Below are positions 1 through 8,799 of a stretch of 36,276 nt of DNA, piece by piece (the first letter of the stretch is position 1; each line of letters begins with the position of its first letter). Source of the stretch: Pseudomonadales bacterium (GTDB lineage: Bacteria; Pseudomonadota; Gammaproteobacteria; Pseudomonadales; Azotimanducaceae); contig JADHNU010000024.1 of the NCBI GenBank assembly GCA_016779325.1, positions 1-36,276 on the forward strand, written 5' to 3'. A program made the position numbers and the translations under genes. The notes beneath the pieces are model-generated. The model worked only from the letters and a program-made list of their open reading frames with translations. It was not told the DNA's origin and searched no databases.

Positions 1-143
1 CGGCGACGGCCGGGGTTCGCGTTCCCCTTTGGAAGGGCGGGGAGTTTTCCTTCGAAGGGGTTTACTCCGAAGTCGATTCCAATATCGTCGTGTTCACTAA
101 CGACCGCTACTCAATCGAGGCGGGTTTTCGGCATAGCTTCTAA
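1..143 (+). CDS. C-terminal end of an outer-membrane beta-barrel protein (5' truncated)
   Basis: An open frame enters from the left edge (codons start at base 3) and ends at TAA 141-143, leaving 46 residues. The tail alternates polar and hydrophobic residues and finishes YSIEAGFRHSF. A terminal Phe preceded by an amphipathic strand is the usual last strand and BAM recognition signal of outer-membrane barrels. The family cannot be named from this fragment. The next gene starts 14 bases later on the same strand, so the two may be co-transcribed. Seen: the frame, the stop and the residue pattern. Inferred: barrel identity. Confidence 0.55.
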   Translation, partial: ATAGVRVPLWKGGEFSFEGVYSEVDSNIVVFTNDRYSIEAGFRHSF

Positions 144-157
144 AACCCGGTGGTGCC

Positions 158-1225
158 ATGTCGACCTTCACTGAGGAAGAACGGCGAGGGCTGGCGACCC
201 TCGTGCCCATGCAGGGGCTGCCGGAGCGGGCGCTGGAGGGGCTGATCGCCCAGAGTGAACGCCTCGCCGTGCCCTCGGGCCGGGTCCTTTTTCGTCGGGG
301 GGATCAGCAGGATTTCCTGCTCTTTCTTTTGGCGGGATCGGTCGATCTGGCCGATGCCCAATACCAGGTCCGCTGTGTGGTGGCGGGCACGGAAGCGGCG
401 AGCTTTGCCTTAGATGAAGCCTCGCCGTTTCGAGTTGCGGCGGTGGCGACGGCGCCTTCCGTGCTGGCTAAGGTGCCTCGAGATGCCCTCGATGTGGCGC
501 TGACCTGGGGCCAGGCCGGAGATTATGTGGTTTCCGAGCTGTCCGATAGCGTTGTGGGCGCGGGTGATTGGATGGCAGGCCTGTTGGCCTCGCCGATCTT
601 TTCCATGGTGGCCCCGGCCCAGCTGCAGGCCTTGTTTTCCGCCTTTGAGCCCGTGGCCTACGCCGCGGGAGACGTTGTGCTCCGAGAAGGCGAAGAGGGG
701 GACTACTTCTACGTGGTGCAAAGCGGCATCTGCGAGATTACGCGAGCGGGCAGCAGTGAAGTCTTGGCCGCCCCCGGGCCGGGCGAGTGCTTTGGGGAAG
801 ACGCCCTGATTAGCGGGGCGCGGCGGAATGCCACGATCACCCTTCGAACGGATGGCGTACTGCGTCGGCTTGAAAAGGCCGCCTTTCGTGACTTGGTGGA
901 GGAGCCGGTGCTAAGCCGAGTGCTGGCTTCCGATTTGGCCTATCTTCGCCAAGCGGGTCAGGAGCTTGTGCTCGTGGACGTACGTTCAGAAGCGGAGCAT
1001 GCTCACGATTCCTTCCCAGGCAGCATCAACTTGCCCCTTCGCACGCTCCGAGAGCGCATCGGAGAGCTGCCGCAAGGGGGGACTATCCTTACGGTGTGCG
1101 ATGGGGGGCGAAGAAGCCGGCTTGCGGCTTTTGTCCTCTTGGGGGCGGGTTATGATGTGCGGGTGCTAGAGCGAAACGAAGATCGTCCGCCCGAGCGGAC
1201 CCTTAGGGAACAGGTGAGCACATGA
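158..1225 (+). CDS. Tandem cyclic-nucleotide-binding domains fused to a rhodanese domain
   Basis: 355 residues, no signal peptide or membrane segment, so probably cytoplasmic. Residues about 14-120 resemble a degenerate cNMP-binding barrel. Residues about 146-255 form a better one, with the phosphate-cassette-like stretch FGEDALISGARRNATI, which keeps the Gly-Glu and the later Arg expected for cNMP contact. Residues about 256-350 are a rhodanese domain (VLVDVRSEAEH, then VCDGGRRSR) with candidate catalytic Cys314. No DNA-binding helix-turn-helix follows, so this is not a CRP-type regulator. Its substrate is unknown; a cNMP-controlled sulfurtransferase or persulfide sensor is an inference. The stop overlaps the coq7 start (ATGA), which implies coupled translation with ubiquinone synthesis. 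Confidence 0.85.
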   Translation: MSTFTEEERRGLATLVPMQGLPERALEGLIAQSERLAVPSGRVLFRRGDQQDFLLFLLAGSVDLADAQYQVRCVVAGTEAASFALDEASPFRVAAVATAPSVLAKVPRDALDVALTWGQAGDYVVSELSDSVVGAGDWMAGLLASPIFSMVAPAQLQALFSAFEPVAYAAGDVVLREGEEGDYFYVVQSGICEITRAGSSEVLAAPGPGECFGEDALISGARRNATITLRTDGVLRRLEKAAFRDLVEEPVLSRVLASDLAYLRQAGQELVLVDVRSEAEHAHDSFPGSINLPLRTLRERIGELPQGGTILTVCDGGRRSRLAAFVLLGAGYDVRVLERNEDRPPERTLREQVST

Positions 1226-1848
1226 GTCTGATGGATCGATGGGTGCAGCATGCCGATCGGCTGTTGCGCACGGTGGCGGGGCCTGTGCCGGCCCACCGGC
1301 CTTCCCCGGCAAAAGCGCTGCCGCCGACGCACTTGGATGACGACGCTCGCCGGCACGCGGCCGGACTGATGCGCGTGAACCACACGGGGGAAGTTTGTGC
1401 CCAGGCCCTATACGAAGGGCAAGCGCTCGTGGCGAAGGCGGCCCATGTCCGCCGGGCGCTGCGCCACGCGGCGGCTGAGGAAGAGGATCACTTAGCCTGG
1501 TGCGAAGAGCGCCTCCGGGAGCTCCACGCGCGACCGAGCGTATTCAACCCCCTCTTCTATGGGGCATCTTTTGCCATGGGTGCGGTTACCGGGCTGCTCG
1601 GTGATCGGGTGAGCCTGGGCTTTGTCCACGCGACGGAAGACCGAGTGGTCGCCCATCTGGAGGCCCATCAGAAAACCTTGCCAGAAGAAGACCATCGTAG
1701 CCGAGCAATCGTTGAGCAGATGCGTCAGGACGAGGCAGAGCACGGGGAAGCCGCGCTAGACCTGGGCGGTACCCCCTTCCCCGCGCCCCTGCGGTCCCTC
1801 ATGGCCGCGTCCGCTAAGCTGATGACCGAGACCACCTACCGCCTCTAG
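1222..1848 (+). CDS. coq7: 3-demethoxyubiquinol 3-hydroxylase (Coq7)
   Basis: 208 residues, the normal bacterial length. Coq7 hydroxylates 2-polyprenyl-3-methyl-6-methoxy-1,4-benzoquinol, the penultimate step of ubiquinone synthesis, at the inner membrane face. The ferritin-like di-iron ligands are all visible: E57 (in NHTGE), E87 and H90 (EEDH), E139 (in ATED), and E171 with H174 (EAEH). The start overlaps the upstream stop by ATGA. The stop TAG is shared in antisense with the VOC gene (CTAG). In Pseudomonas coq7 also lies near osmC and trpC, which fits the neighbourhood here. Assignment is firm. Confidence 0.95.
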   Translation: MSLMDRWVQHADRLLRTVAGPVPAHRPSPAKALPPTHLDDDARRHAAGLMRVNHTGEVCAQALYEGQALVAKAAHVRRALRHAAAEEEDHLAWCEERLRELHARPSVFNPLFYGASFAMGAVTGLLGDRVSLGFVHATEDRVVAHLEAHQKTLPEEDHRSRAIVEQMRQDEAEHGEAALDLGGTPFPAPLRSLMAASAKLMTETTYRL

Positions 1849-2255
1849 GCCAGGGCCGGTCCCTTCGAAAGGGGCGGATGATAGATCAGCTGGACCAGCG
1901 TTCCCGCGGGGTCGTAGCAGTAAAGACTTCTGGCCCCGTCCCGGTGTTTTTTGGGTTCCTGGGCGATGGTCACGTTGTGCGCGAGGAGATAGCTATGCCA
2001 ACGCTCTACATCCCCTTCGTCGTCCACAATTAGGCCGATATGATCAAGACGCTGCGCGTCACTTGGGGAGCCGGCCCTTCTATGCAGCGCTAGATTGTCC
2101 ACGCCGGAGCAGAGGAAGGCGTTGTCTTTGTCAGGTTGCCACTCAACGGCAAAGCCCAGCACGTCGCAATAGAACGAGAGACAGGCCTCAAAGGGCTCGA
2201 TAAATAGGGCGACGTGTCGGAGCCCCCCATGGGCCGGACGCTCGGGCGTAGTCAT
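1845..2255 (-). CDS. VOC-family (glyoxalase/dioxygenase fold) protein
   Basis: 136 residues forming one vicinal-oxygen-chelate module. An early His (LRHVALFI) begins a beta-alpha-beta-beta-beta repeat (FYCDVLGFAVEW), and a second half has DHIGLIVDDEGDVERW followed by LYCYDPAGTLVQLIYHP, where His/Glu-type ligands normally sit. The family includes glyoxalase I, extradiol dioxygenases and fosfomycin/bleomycin resistance proteins; nothing here separates these, so the substrate is left open. Its start overlaps the stop of the OsmC-like gene (ATGA), making it the last gene of the trp-containing run. The stop overlaps coq7 head-on. Confidence 0.8.
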   Translation of the reverse strand: MTTPERPAHGGLRHVALFIEPFEACLSFYCDVLGFAVEWQPDKDNAFLCSGVDNLALHRRAGSPSDAQRLDHIGLIVDDEGDVERWHSYLLAHNVTIAQEPKKHRDGARSLYCYDPAGTLVQLIYHPPLSKGPALA

Positions 2256-2695
2256 GCGCTCGCCTCCTCTTCCCCGTGGACTTCAATAATTTCATGGCTA
2301 TGGGTGATTTCAACCCCGCCCTTTCCCAGCATGATCGAGGCGGAACAGTACTTTTCCGCCGACAGGGCCACGGCCCGGGCGACGGCAGCGGCTTTCAAGC
2401 CTCGGCCGCGAACCTTAAAGTGCAGATGAATCGCTTCAAAGACTGCGGGGACCGCGTCAGCTCGGCGGGCTGACAGCTCGGCTTCACAGCCCTCGATCGG
2501 TGCTCGGGCCTTTTTTAGGATTTGGACGACATCGAAACTCGAGCAGCCGCCGACCCCCAGGAGCAATAGCTCCATGGGGCGAAGCCCTGAGTTTTGGCCC
2601 CCGGCGCTTTCCGGTCCGTCCATCACCACGGAATGACCGCTGCTGGCCGTGCCGACGAAGCGCACGCCATCAACCCACGTTACGGTGCCTTCCAT
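2252..2695 (-). CDS. yhfA: OsmC-family protein, YhfA type
   Basis: 147 residues, close to E. coli YhfA in pattern (GGCSSFDVVQIL, then AVARAVALSAEKYCSA). The two redox cysteines of the OsmC fold are present, one in GGCS near residue 51 and one in KYCS near residue 116. OsmC proteins reduce organic hydroperoxides; the YhfA branch is less well characterised, so physiological substrate is inferred only. It lies 24 bases after trpC on the same strand, the place where Pseudomonas has vfr then the osmC-like gene; no vfr is present here. Confidence 0.9.
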   Translation of the reverse strand: MEGTVTWVDGVRFVGTASSGHSVVMDGPESAGGQNSGLRPMELLLLGVGGCSSFDVVQILKKARAPIEGCEAELSARRADAVPAVFEAIHLHFKVRGRGLKAAAVARAVALSAEKYCSASIMLGKGGVEITHSHEIIEVHGEEEASA

Positions 2696-2719
2696 TGCGT
2701 CGTCTCCTGCGAAGGCGCG

Positions 2720-3517
2720 CTAGCGCGCAAACAGTTGCTGAAGGGCGACCCCGGGCTCCGGGGCGCGCATGAAGGTCTCGCCAATTAAAAAGGCGTGGAG
2801 GTCGGCGGCGCGCAGCGTTTGGACGTCTTCTGCGGTGGCAATGCCGCTTTCCGTTACGACCACGCAGTCAAGGTCTTCGGGGATGCGGGCCCGTAGCGCA
2901 AGACTCGTTTCAATGCGCGTTTCGAAGGTACGGAGATTACGATTGTTAATCCCGAGGAGCGCGGGGGAAAGGGCCAGCGCTCGGTCAAGCTCGGCCTCGT
3001 CATGGACCTCGACGAGGACGTCGAGGCTCAAGTTCTTTGCTTCCCGATGGAGAAGCGCCAGGGTGGCCTGGTCTAGGGCCGCGACGATCAGCAGGATGCA
3101 GTCGGCGCCCAGTGCTCGCGCTTCGTAGAGCTGCCAGGGATCCACGGTGAAATCCTTGCGGAGCACGGGGAGGTCGCAGGCCGCGCGAGCGGCTTCAAGA
3201 TCTTGTTCATGCCCTTGGAAGAAGTCGTGATCCGTCAGCACGGACAGGCAGGTTGCGCCGCCCCTGGCGTAGCTTTGTGCGTGGGCAGCGGGGTCGAAGT
3301 GCTCGCGAATCACGCCCTTGCTTGGGGACGCCTTTTTAATTTCCGCAATGATGCCGGCCTTGCCAGCGCGCTGGGCCGCCTGCAGGGCGTTCACGAAGCC
3401 CCGCGGTGCCGGGCTCGCCGCACACTGCTTGGCTAAGGCTTCGAGGGGGCGGGCGCGCTGCCGCTCCCGGACTTCTTCCCCCTTACGGGCCAGGATTTTT
3501 GAAAGTACATCACTCAT
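2720..3517 (-). CDS. trpC: Indole-3-glycerol phosphate synthase
   Basis: 265 residues, a single (beta-alpha)8 barrel without a fused TrpF domain. It converts CdRP to indole-3-glycerol phosphate in tryptophan synthesis. Seen: E59 and K61 in [13 protein letters not shown]121 in LRKDF, GINNRNL at 189-195 and ESG at 223-225, which are the known catalytic and phosphate-binding stretches. The start overlaps the end of trpD by 8 bases, as is typical of a tightly coupled trpGDC block. Confidence 0.97.
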   Translation of the reverse strand: MSDVLSKILARKGEEVRERQRARPLEALAKQCAASPAPRGFVNALQAAQRAGKAGIIAEIKKASPSKGVIREHFDPAAHAQSYARGGATCLSVLTDHDFFQGHEQDLEAARAACDLPVLRKDFTVDPWQLYEARALGADCILLIVAALDQATLALLHREAKNLSLDVLVEVHDEAELDRALALSPALLGINNRNLRTFETRIETSLALRARIPEDLDCVVVTESGIATAEDVQTLRAADLHAFLIGETFMRAPEPGVALQQLFAR

Positions 3518-4547
3518 GGGCGGGGCCTGCTAGCGATTGGGTGAGGGCCGCGAAGGCCTCAAGGCGCTTCAGTGCAGCGCCAGTGCGAAGAATTTCTCCA
3601 GCGGCCCCAACCCCTTCTTCTAGGCTTGCAGCCCGGCCGGCAACGTAGAGGGCTGCGCCGGCGTTAAGGGCCACCATGGAGGTGCCGGGGCCGGTACCCG
3701 CGAGCGCACCGCGGACCAGCGCCAGGCTGGCTTCTGGGCTGTCTGCCTTTAAAGCGGCCAGGGGCGTCGGCGCAAGGCCGAGCTGCTCGGGCGTTACCGT
3801 GTATTCCTGAACCGCGCCGTTGCGCAGTTCCGTATAACGCGTGACCCCTTCGGGGCTGAATTCGTCTAAGCCGTTGTCGGCGTGGACAACCAGCACATGG
3901 GTGCTGCCCAGGCGCGCCAGCACTTCCGCCAGGGGTTGGCGCCAGCGGTGATCAAATACCCCAAGCACCTGGCGCTTGGCCCCAGCGGGATTGGTGAGCG
4001 GGCCCAGGACGTTAAAGAGGGTGCGAATTTTGAGCTGCTGGCGCACGGGGCTCACGTAGCGCATGGCGCTGTGGTGGCGCTGGGCAAACATGAACCCCAC
4101 CCCGAGCTGCGTGAGGCACTCGGCGACTGCCTCGGGGGTGAGGTCTAGGCGAGCGCCGGCGGCCTCTAGCAGGTCGGCGGAGCCACTCGCACTGGTCATG
4201 CCGCGGTTGCCATGTTTAGCGACGCGCGCCCCGCCTTCCGCCGCCACGAAAGCCGATGCGGTGGAGACGTTAAAGAGCTTATGCCCCGTGCCGCCGGTCC
4301 CGCAGGTGTCGATGAGATCCTCAAAGGGCGTGGGTACGGGGGTGGAGAGGGCGCGCATGGCTTCGGCGGCGCCGGAGATTTCCTCCACCGTTTCTCCGCG
4401 AACCCGAAGGGCCATGAGCACGGCCGCAATCTGTGCCTCGTTGGCCTCGCCGGTCATGAGGGCGCCGAGCAGAGCCTTTGCTTCGCTTTGGGTGAGTGTT
4501 TCCCCGCGGGCAAGCCGCTCCAGGTCGTCCGTAAGGGCATAGCTCAT
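3510..4547 (-). CDS. trpD: Anthranilate phosphoribosyltransferase
   Basis: 345 residues, the usual length. It transfers phosphoribose from PRPP to anthranilate. The PRPP-binding GTGGTG is at 83-88 (within [17 protein letters not shown]) and the anthranilate-site KHGNR at 111-115. There is no fused glutaminase, which is encoded separately as trpG just upstream. The start overlaps the trpG stop by ATGA and the stop overlaps trpC by 8 bases. Confidence 0.97.
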   Translation of the reverse strand: MSYALTDDLERLARGETLTQSEAKALLGALMTGEANEAQIAAVLMALRVRGETVEEISGAAEAMRALSTPVPTPFEDLIDTCGTGGTGHKLFNVSTASAFVAAEGGARVAKHGNRGMTSASGSADLLEAAGARLDLTPEAVAECLTQLGVGFMFAQRHHSAMRYVSPVRQQLKIRTLFNVLGPLTNPAGAKRQVLGVFDHRWRQPLAEVLARLGSTHVLVVHADNGLDEFSPEGVTRYTELRNGAVQEYTVTPEQLGLAPTPLAALKADSPEASLALVRGALAGTGPGTSMVALNAGAALYVAGRAASLEEGVGAAGEILRTGAALKRLEAFAALTQSLAGPAHE

Positions 4548-5140
4548 GGCTTGCGCCTCGGCTTGTCCGTGAGGAAGTTCTTGAGAAGCCGCTTACCCGC
4601 GGGGGAGAAGATCGACTCGGGATGGAACTGAACCCCTTCCACGGCCAGCGTTCGATGCCGCAGCCCCATAATTTCCTCCTTCTCTCCCTCGGGGGTTTCG
4701 GTCCAGGCCGTCACCTCAAGGCAGTCCGGCAGCGTTGCCCACTCGACGACGAGGGAGTGATAGCGGGTAGCCACCATGGGCTGGGGCAGGTTTCGAAAAA
4801 CCCCCGCACCGTCGTGGTGAATGGGCGAGGTTTTACCGTGCATCACCTTCTTGGCGCGAATGACCCGTCCGCCGAATACCTGGCCCAGGGCTTGATGCCC
4901 AAGGCAGATGCCGAGGAGGGGGATTTTTCCGGCGAAATGCTCAATTGCCGCTAGGGAGATCCCCGCTTCATTGGGCGTGCAGGGGCCGGGCGAGACAACG
5001 ATTTTCTCCGGCGCAAGCCGTTCGATTTGCGCTAGGGAAATTTCGTCGTTACGGACCACGGAGACGTCCGCACCGAGTTCTCCCAGATATTGGAAGACGT
5101 TGAAGGTGAACGAATCGTAGTTATCGATGAGGAGAATCAT
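4544..5140 (-). CDS. trpG: Anthranilate synthase glutamine amidotransferase subunit
   Basis: 198 residues, a class I glutaminase that delivers ammonia to TrpE. The catalytic triad is readable: nucleophile C79 in GICLGHQ, and H173 with E175 in QFHPESIFS. The N-terminal [13 protein letters not shown] motif is typical of TrpG/PabA. Because many gammaproteobacteria use one such subunit for both anthranilate and p-aminobenzoate synthesis, it may also serve PabB; that is an inference. It overlaps trpE and trpD by 4 bases on each side. Confidence 0.95.
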   Translation of the reverse strand: MILLIDNYDSFTFNVFQYLGELGADVSVVRNDEISLAQIERLAPEKIVVSPGPCTPNEAGISLAAIEHFAGKIPLLGICLGHQALGQVFGGRVIRAKKVMHGKTSPIHHDGAGVFRNLPQPMVATRYHSLVVEWATLPDCLEVTAWTETPEGEKEEIMGLRHRTLAVEGVQFHPESIFSPAGKRLLKNFLTDKPRRKP

Positions 5141-6642
5141 GCGTTGGGCACCTCAGGATGAAGCTGCAGCCCTTGGGCCGCCAAGGCCGCTGCCCGAAAC
5201 ATCGCCCGCCCCTTATTCAAACTTTCCTGCCATTCGTTTTCCGGGACCGAGTCGGCGACGATCCCGCCGCCGGCTTGGATATAGAGCGTATCGTCCTTGA
5301 GTACGGCGGTACGGATGGCGATAGCCGTATCCATATTTCCGTTCCAGGCGATGTAGCCCAAGGCGCCGCCATAGACGCCGCGGCGCGTCGGCTCGAGCTC
5401 GTCGATGATCTCCATGGCGCGAATCTTTGGCGCCCCGGAAAGGGTGCCCACGGGCAGCGTGGCCCGGAGGACATCGAGGGCGCTGAACTCGGCCCGAAGC
5501 CGTCCCTGCACGTTGGAAGAAATGTGCATCACGTGGGAGTAGCGCTCCACCACCATTTGCTCCGTTAAGGTGACGGAGCCGATCTCCGCAACGCGGCCCA
5601 CGTCGTTCCGCCCCAGGTCGATGAGCATGAGGTGCTCGGCAATTTCCTTGGGATCGGCGAGCAGCTCCTTTTCAAGCGCTTCGTCCTGTTCCGGCGTTGT
5701 CCCCCGCGGCCGCGTCCCCGCCAGGGGGCGGTTGGTGATCACCCGGTCCTCGACTCGCGCCAAGATTTCCGGAGAGCTGGAAACCAGCTGGAACTCGCCG
5801 AAATCCATGAAAACCATGTAGGGCGAAGGGTTCAGGCTGCGCAGGGCGCGGTAGAGGTTGATAGGGGGCGCCTTAAAGGGCACGGACATGCGCTGCGCGA
5901 GCACCACCTGCATCACATCCCCAGCGGCGGTGTAGTCCTTGATACGCTCCACGGCAGTCTTGAACGCTTCTTGCCCGAAGCTTGAGGTGAAGTCTGTTTC
6001 CCTCGGGGTGCTGCCCGCTTCCAGGGGGGCGCTAAGGTCCGCCGGAAGGGGGTCGCTCAGCCGCGTCGCGAGCTCCCGGAGTCGCTGTCGGGTGGTTTCA
6101 AAGCTGTCGGCCTCATGGGGGTTGGCATGGCTGATAAGGGTCATGCGCCCCTTCAGATTGTCGAAAACAATAACGTCGTTCGACACCATCAAGAGGACGT
6201 CGGGGGTCTCGAGGTGGTCCGGCGGGGCGCTGGCGGCCAGCTTGCGCTCGCTGTAGCGGACCGTGTCATAGCCGAAGTAGCCAACTAGGCCACCACTAAA
6301 GCGGGGGAGCTCCGGGCGCCGGGGGATGCGGTAGCGGTCCTTGAAGCGATCCACGAAGGTCAGCGGATCTTCGCTCTTTACCGCTTCGATGACGGCGCCG
6401 TCCTGAAGCACTTCAATCTGGTCGCGCCGAATGCGGAGCACAGTGCGCGCCGGTAGGCCGATCATGGAGTAGCGGCCCCATTTCTCCCCGCCTTGAGAGG
6501 ATTCGAGCAAGTAGGAGTAGGGGCCTCGGGCGAGCTTAAGATAGACCGAAAGGGGCGTGTCGAGATCCGCCGGGACTTCTAGCGTTAGGGGGATGCGGTT
6601 GTAGCCTTCCTGAGCAAGGCGTTGAAATTCTTCAGCGTTCAT
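5137..6642 (-). CDS. trpE: Anthranilate synthase component I
   Basis: 501 residues, the chorismate-binding subunit. The N-terminal [18 protein letters not shown] carries the LLES element of the tryptophan feedback site. The C-terminal half has [20 protein letters not shown] and GGALGYI, the chorismate-binding core. The start ATG at 6642 follows AGGAA at about 10 bases. Together with trpG, trpD and trpC it forms an unbroken trpEGDC set, unlike Pseudomonas, where trpE is remote from trpGDC. The 97 bases to gph contain a possible leader peptide with two Trp codons. Confidence 0.97.
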   Translation of the reverse strand: MNAEEFQRLAQEGYNRIPLTLEVPADLDTPLSVYLKLARGPYSYLLESSQGGEKWGRYSMIGLPARTVLRIRRDQIEVLQDGAVIEAVKSEDPLTFVDRFKDRYRIPRRPELPRFSGGLVGYFGYDTVRYSERKLAASAPPDHLETPDVLLMVSNDVIVFDNLKGRMTLISHANPHEADSFETTRQRLRELATRLSDPLPADLSAPLEAGSTPRETDFTSSFGQEAFKTAVERIKDYTAAGDVMQVVLAQRMSVPFKAPPINLYRALRSLNPSPYMVFMDFGEFQLVSSSPEILARVEDRVITNRPLAGTRPRGTTPEQDEALEKELLADPKEIAEHLMLIDLGRNDVGRVAEIGSVTLTEQMVVERYSHVMHISSNVQGRLRAEFSALDVLRATLPVGTLSGAPKIRAMEIIDELEPTRRGVYGGALGYIAWNGNMDTAIAIRTAVLKDDTLYIQAGGGIVADSVPENEWQESLNKGRAMFRAAALAAQGLQLHPEVPNA

Positions 6643-6689
6643 GGGGGTAATTCCTAGGCAATAACGTTAAGCGAGATCAATTGAACTCG

Positions 6690-6746
6690 TTAGCTTCGCC
6701 ATCGCCCTTGCCACAACGCCACAGTAGAGGCTCCCCGTTGGTTCAT
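6690..6746 (-). CDS. Possible trp leader peptide upstream of trpE
   Basis: An 18-codon frame reads [18 protein letters not shown] and ends 47 bases before the trpE start codon. It holds two Trp codons, at positions 12 and 16. Its ATG overlaps the gph stop (ATGA), so it could be translated by coupling; no good ribosome-binding site of its own is seen. Possible downstream pairings are GGCAA with TTGCC and TAACG with CGTTA, close to the trpE ribosome-binding site. No hairpin followed by a T-run is present, so classical termination is not supported. Two Trp codons in 18 could arise by chance in GC-rich DNA. Role inferred. Confidence 0.35.
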   Translation of the reverse strand: MNQRGASTVALWQGRWRS

Positions 6747-7402
6747 GATTCAGCGACCAGGGCGGAAAGATCGGTAATGACCCCGTCGGCCCCGGCCATA
6801 CGAATATCGTGTCCGTGATTGTACCCATAAGGCACGCAAAACACGTCAATTTTTGCCGCTCGCGCGGCGCCGACGTCGGTAACGGAATCGCCAATCATGA
6901 CCGCGGCGTCCAGCGCCACGCCAAGGCGGGCGCAGGCCTCCAGCACCGGCAGGGCGCTGGGCTTGCGCTCGGGCAGGGTGTCGCCTCCAAGGATGACGGG
7001 GAAGTGATGCTGAAGCTCAAAGGCCGCCACCACGGCGCGGGCGAGGCGCTCGAATTTGTTGGTGACTACGGCCAGCTTAGCGCCCCGTTTTTGCAGGGCC
7101 CTTAGGCTGTCTCGAACTTTGGGAAAGAGGCGGGAATGGTCGGCAAAATGGCGACCGTAGTGGGCCAGGTAGGCCTCCAAAAGGCGATCGAGGCGCGCAT
7201 CGGTGACCTCGGCGCCTTGGGCGGTGAGGCTTCGCTCGAGGAGGCGCCGAGCGCCCTCGCCGATGAAGTTACGGACCTCTTCCAGGGTGACAGCGTTTAA
7301 GCTTTCCGCTTCAAGAATCCGGTTTAGGGTTTGGTGGAGGTCCGGTGCGCTATCGACCAGGGTGCCGTCCAAGTCGAAGAGGTAGGCTTCATAGCGTTTC
7401 AT
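6743..7402 (-). CDS. gph: Phosphoglycolate phosphatase (HAD family)
   Basis: 219 residues. HAD motif I is [10 protein letters not shown] with D10 nucleophile and D12 acid/base, motif II is in VVTNK, and motif III/IV is MIGDSVTD. The cap-1 helical region between them matches Gph, which hydrolyses 2-phosphoglycolate formed in DNA 3'-end repair and by oxygenation reactions. Its position after rpe and before trpE is the well-known gammaproteobacterial order. The start overlaps the rpe stop by ATGA. Confidence 0.92.
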   Translation of the reverse strand: MKRYEAYLFDLDGTLVDSAPDLHQTLNRILEAESLNAVTLEEVRNFIGEGARRLLERSLTAQGAEVTDARLDRLLEAYLAHYGRHFADHSRLFPKVRDSLRALQKRGAKLAVVTNKFERLARAVVAAFELQHHFPVILGGDTLPERKPSALPVLEACARLGVALDAAVMIGDSVTDVGAARAAKIDVFCVPYGYNHGHDIRMAGADGVITDLSALVAES

Positions 7403-8070
7403 GAAACGCCTGCGAGGGCCTCGCGAAAGGCCGCGAGGGTTTTACCGTAGTCTTCGCTGCCGAAAATTGCGGAGCCGGCCACAAAGGTGTCGGCGCCGGC
7501 CTCGGCCACGGCCGCGAGGTTCGCCGGTCCAATGCCACCATCGACTTCGAGGCGAATGGGGCGATCCTGAGTATCGAGCTTTTGCCGCACGGCCCGGAGC
7601 TTATCAAGGGTCTGGGGGATGAAACGCTGGCCGCCGAAGCCGGGGTTAACGCTCATGAGCAGCACCATGTCACAGCCTTCAAGCAGCCAGTCGAGGCTCT
7701 CCAGCGGGGTGCCCGGATTGAGCACCAGCCCGGCCTTTGCGCCGCCGGCGCGGATCATCTCAAGGGTTCGGTGGGGGTGCTGGCTCGCTTCCGGATGGAA
7801 GGTGATCCAGCTTGCCCCCGCTTCAAGAAAGTCCCCGACGATGCGGTCCACGGGGGACACCATCAGGTGCACATCAATATCGGCCGTAATGCCATAGGCG
7901 CGCAGCGCCTTACACACCATAGGGCCAATGGTGAGATTCGGCACGTAGTGGTTATCCATGACGTCGAAGTGAACCCAATCGGCGCCGGCGTCGAGCACGG
8001 CTTTCACGTCCTCCCCGAGGCGTGCGAAGTCCGCGGAAAGGATAGAGGGGGCAATGCGATAGTCGGCCAT
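7399..8070 (-). CDS. rpe: Ribulose-phosphate 3-epimerase
   Basis: 223 residues starting [21 protein letters not shown]. It interconverts ribulose 5-phosphate and xylulose 5-phosphate in the pentose phosphate pathway. The TIM-barrel metal and catalytic motifs [29 protein letters not shown] and EVDGGIG are present. I chose the ATG at 8070: GGGAG lies about 10 bases before it, while the longer frame would begin at a TTG (8085) inside that region. Confidence 0.96.
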   Translation of the reverse strand: MADYRIAPSILSADFARLGEDVKAVLDAGADWVHFDVMDNHYVPNLTIGPMVCKALRAYGITADIDVHLMVSPVDRIVGDFLEAGASWITFHPEASQHPHRTLEMIRAGGAKAGLVLNPGTPLESLDWLLEGCDMVLLMSVNPGFGGQRFIPQTLDKLRAVRQKLDTQDRPIRLEVDGGIGPANLAAVAEAGADTFVAGSAIFGSEDYGKTLAAFREALAGVS

Positions 8071-8130
8071 GGCTTTGGCTCCCAAAAGGACGCCGCAGAG
8101 TCTAACCGAGGGGCCTGGGGGCCAAAAGGG

Positions 8131-8799
8131 CTAGGGGAAGCGGGCCCGCGCCGCGGCGAGGGTTTCCGGCGTGCCGACGTTGTCCCAGAGCCCGTGGTGG
8201 CGCAGGCCAAAGAGGGTGCCTCGATCTAGGGCCGCCTCAAAGAGAGGGCGCAGGGGGCGGGGCCCCGGTGGGAAGCCGTCGAAAAAGGCGGTGGTGAACA
8301 GCCCCGTCCCGCTGTAGGTGAGCCGGGCGCCACCGTTTCGGCTCAGGCGCCCCTTGCCGTCGAGGCTGAAGTCCCCGGCGGGGTGCCAGCTCGGGTTGGG
8401 CACCATGGCCAGCGTGGCCTCGGCGCCGGGCGGCAGGGTAAGCCGCGACAGGGGAAGGTCGCAGAGGACGTCCCCAGCCAGTACGTAAAAGGGGGAGGTC
8501 AGCAGGGGTAGCGCTTGGATGATTCCGCCGGCGGTTTCGAGGCGTTTGGGCTCTTCGCTGAAGCTCAGGGCGAAAGGCCAGGGCGACGGGTCTGCGAGGT
8601 GCGCCCGAATCTGGTCCCCCAAGTGATGAAGGTTGATGACCACCCGCTCAACCCCGCTTTCCGCGAGGTGATCAAGGGCTCGGCGTAGGAGGCTGCGCCC
8701 GCCCACCTCAAGCAAGGGCTTAGGGCAATGGTCCGTCAACGGCGCAAGGCGGCTGCCCAGGCCCGCGGCCAGCACCATGGCGCTTTGGGGCCGAGTCAT
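8131..8799 (-). CDS. murU: N-acetylmuramate alpha-1-phosphate uridylyltransferase
   Basis: 222 residues, a sugar-nucleotide pyrophosphorylase fold with MVLAAGLGSRLAPLT and CPKPLLEVGG near the N-terminus (nucleotide and metal site). MurU makes UDP-MurNAc directly from MurNAc-1-phosphate in the peptidoglycan recycling route that bypasses MurA and gives intrinsic fosfomycin tolerance. The identification rests mainly on its coupling to amgK (ATGA overlap), because sugar nucleotidyltransferases are alike in sequence. The start at 8799 was preferred over a longer frame whose extra 72 residues are Pro/Arg-rich and antisense to amgK. Confidence 0.9.
   Translation of the reverse strand: MTRPQSAMVLAAGLGSRLAPLTDHCPKPLLEVGGRSLLRRALDHLAESGVERVVINLHHLGDQIRAHLADPSPWPFALSFSEEPKRLETAGGIIQALPLLTSPFYVLAGDVLCDLPLSRLTLPPGAEATLAMVPNPSWHPAGDFSLDGKGRLSRNGGARLTYSGTGLFTTAFFDGFPPGPRPLRPLFEAALDRGTLFGLRHHGLWDNVGTPETLAAARARFP

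Noticed and set aside
6643..6689. Classical attenuator terminator before trpE
   Set aside because: No GC-rich stem followed by a run of T is present; only weak alternative pairings are seen.
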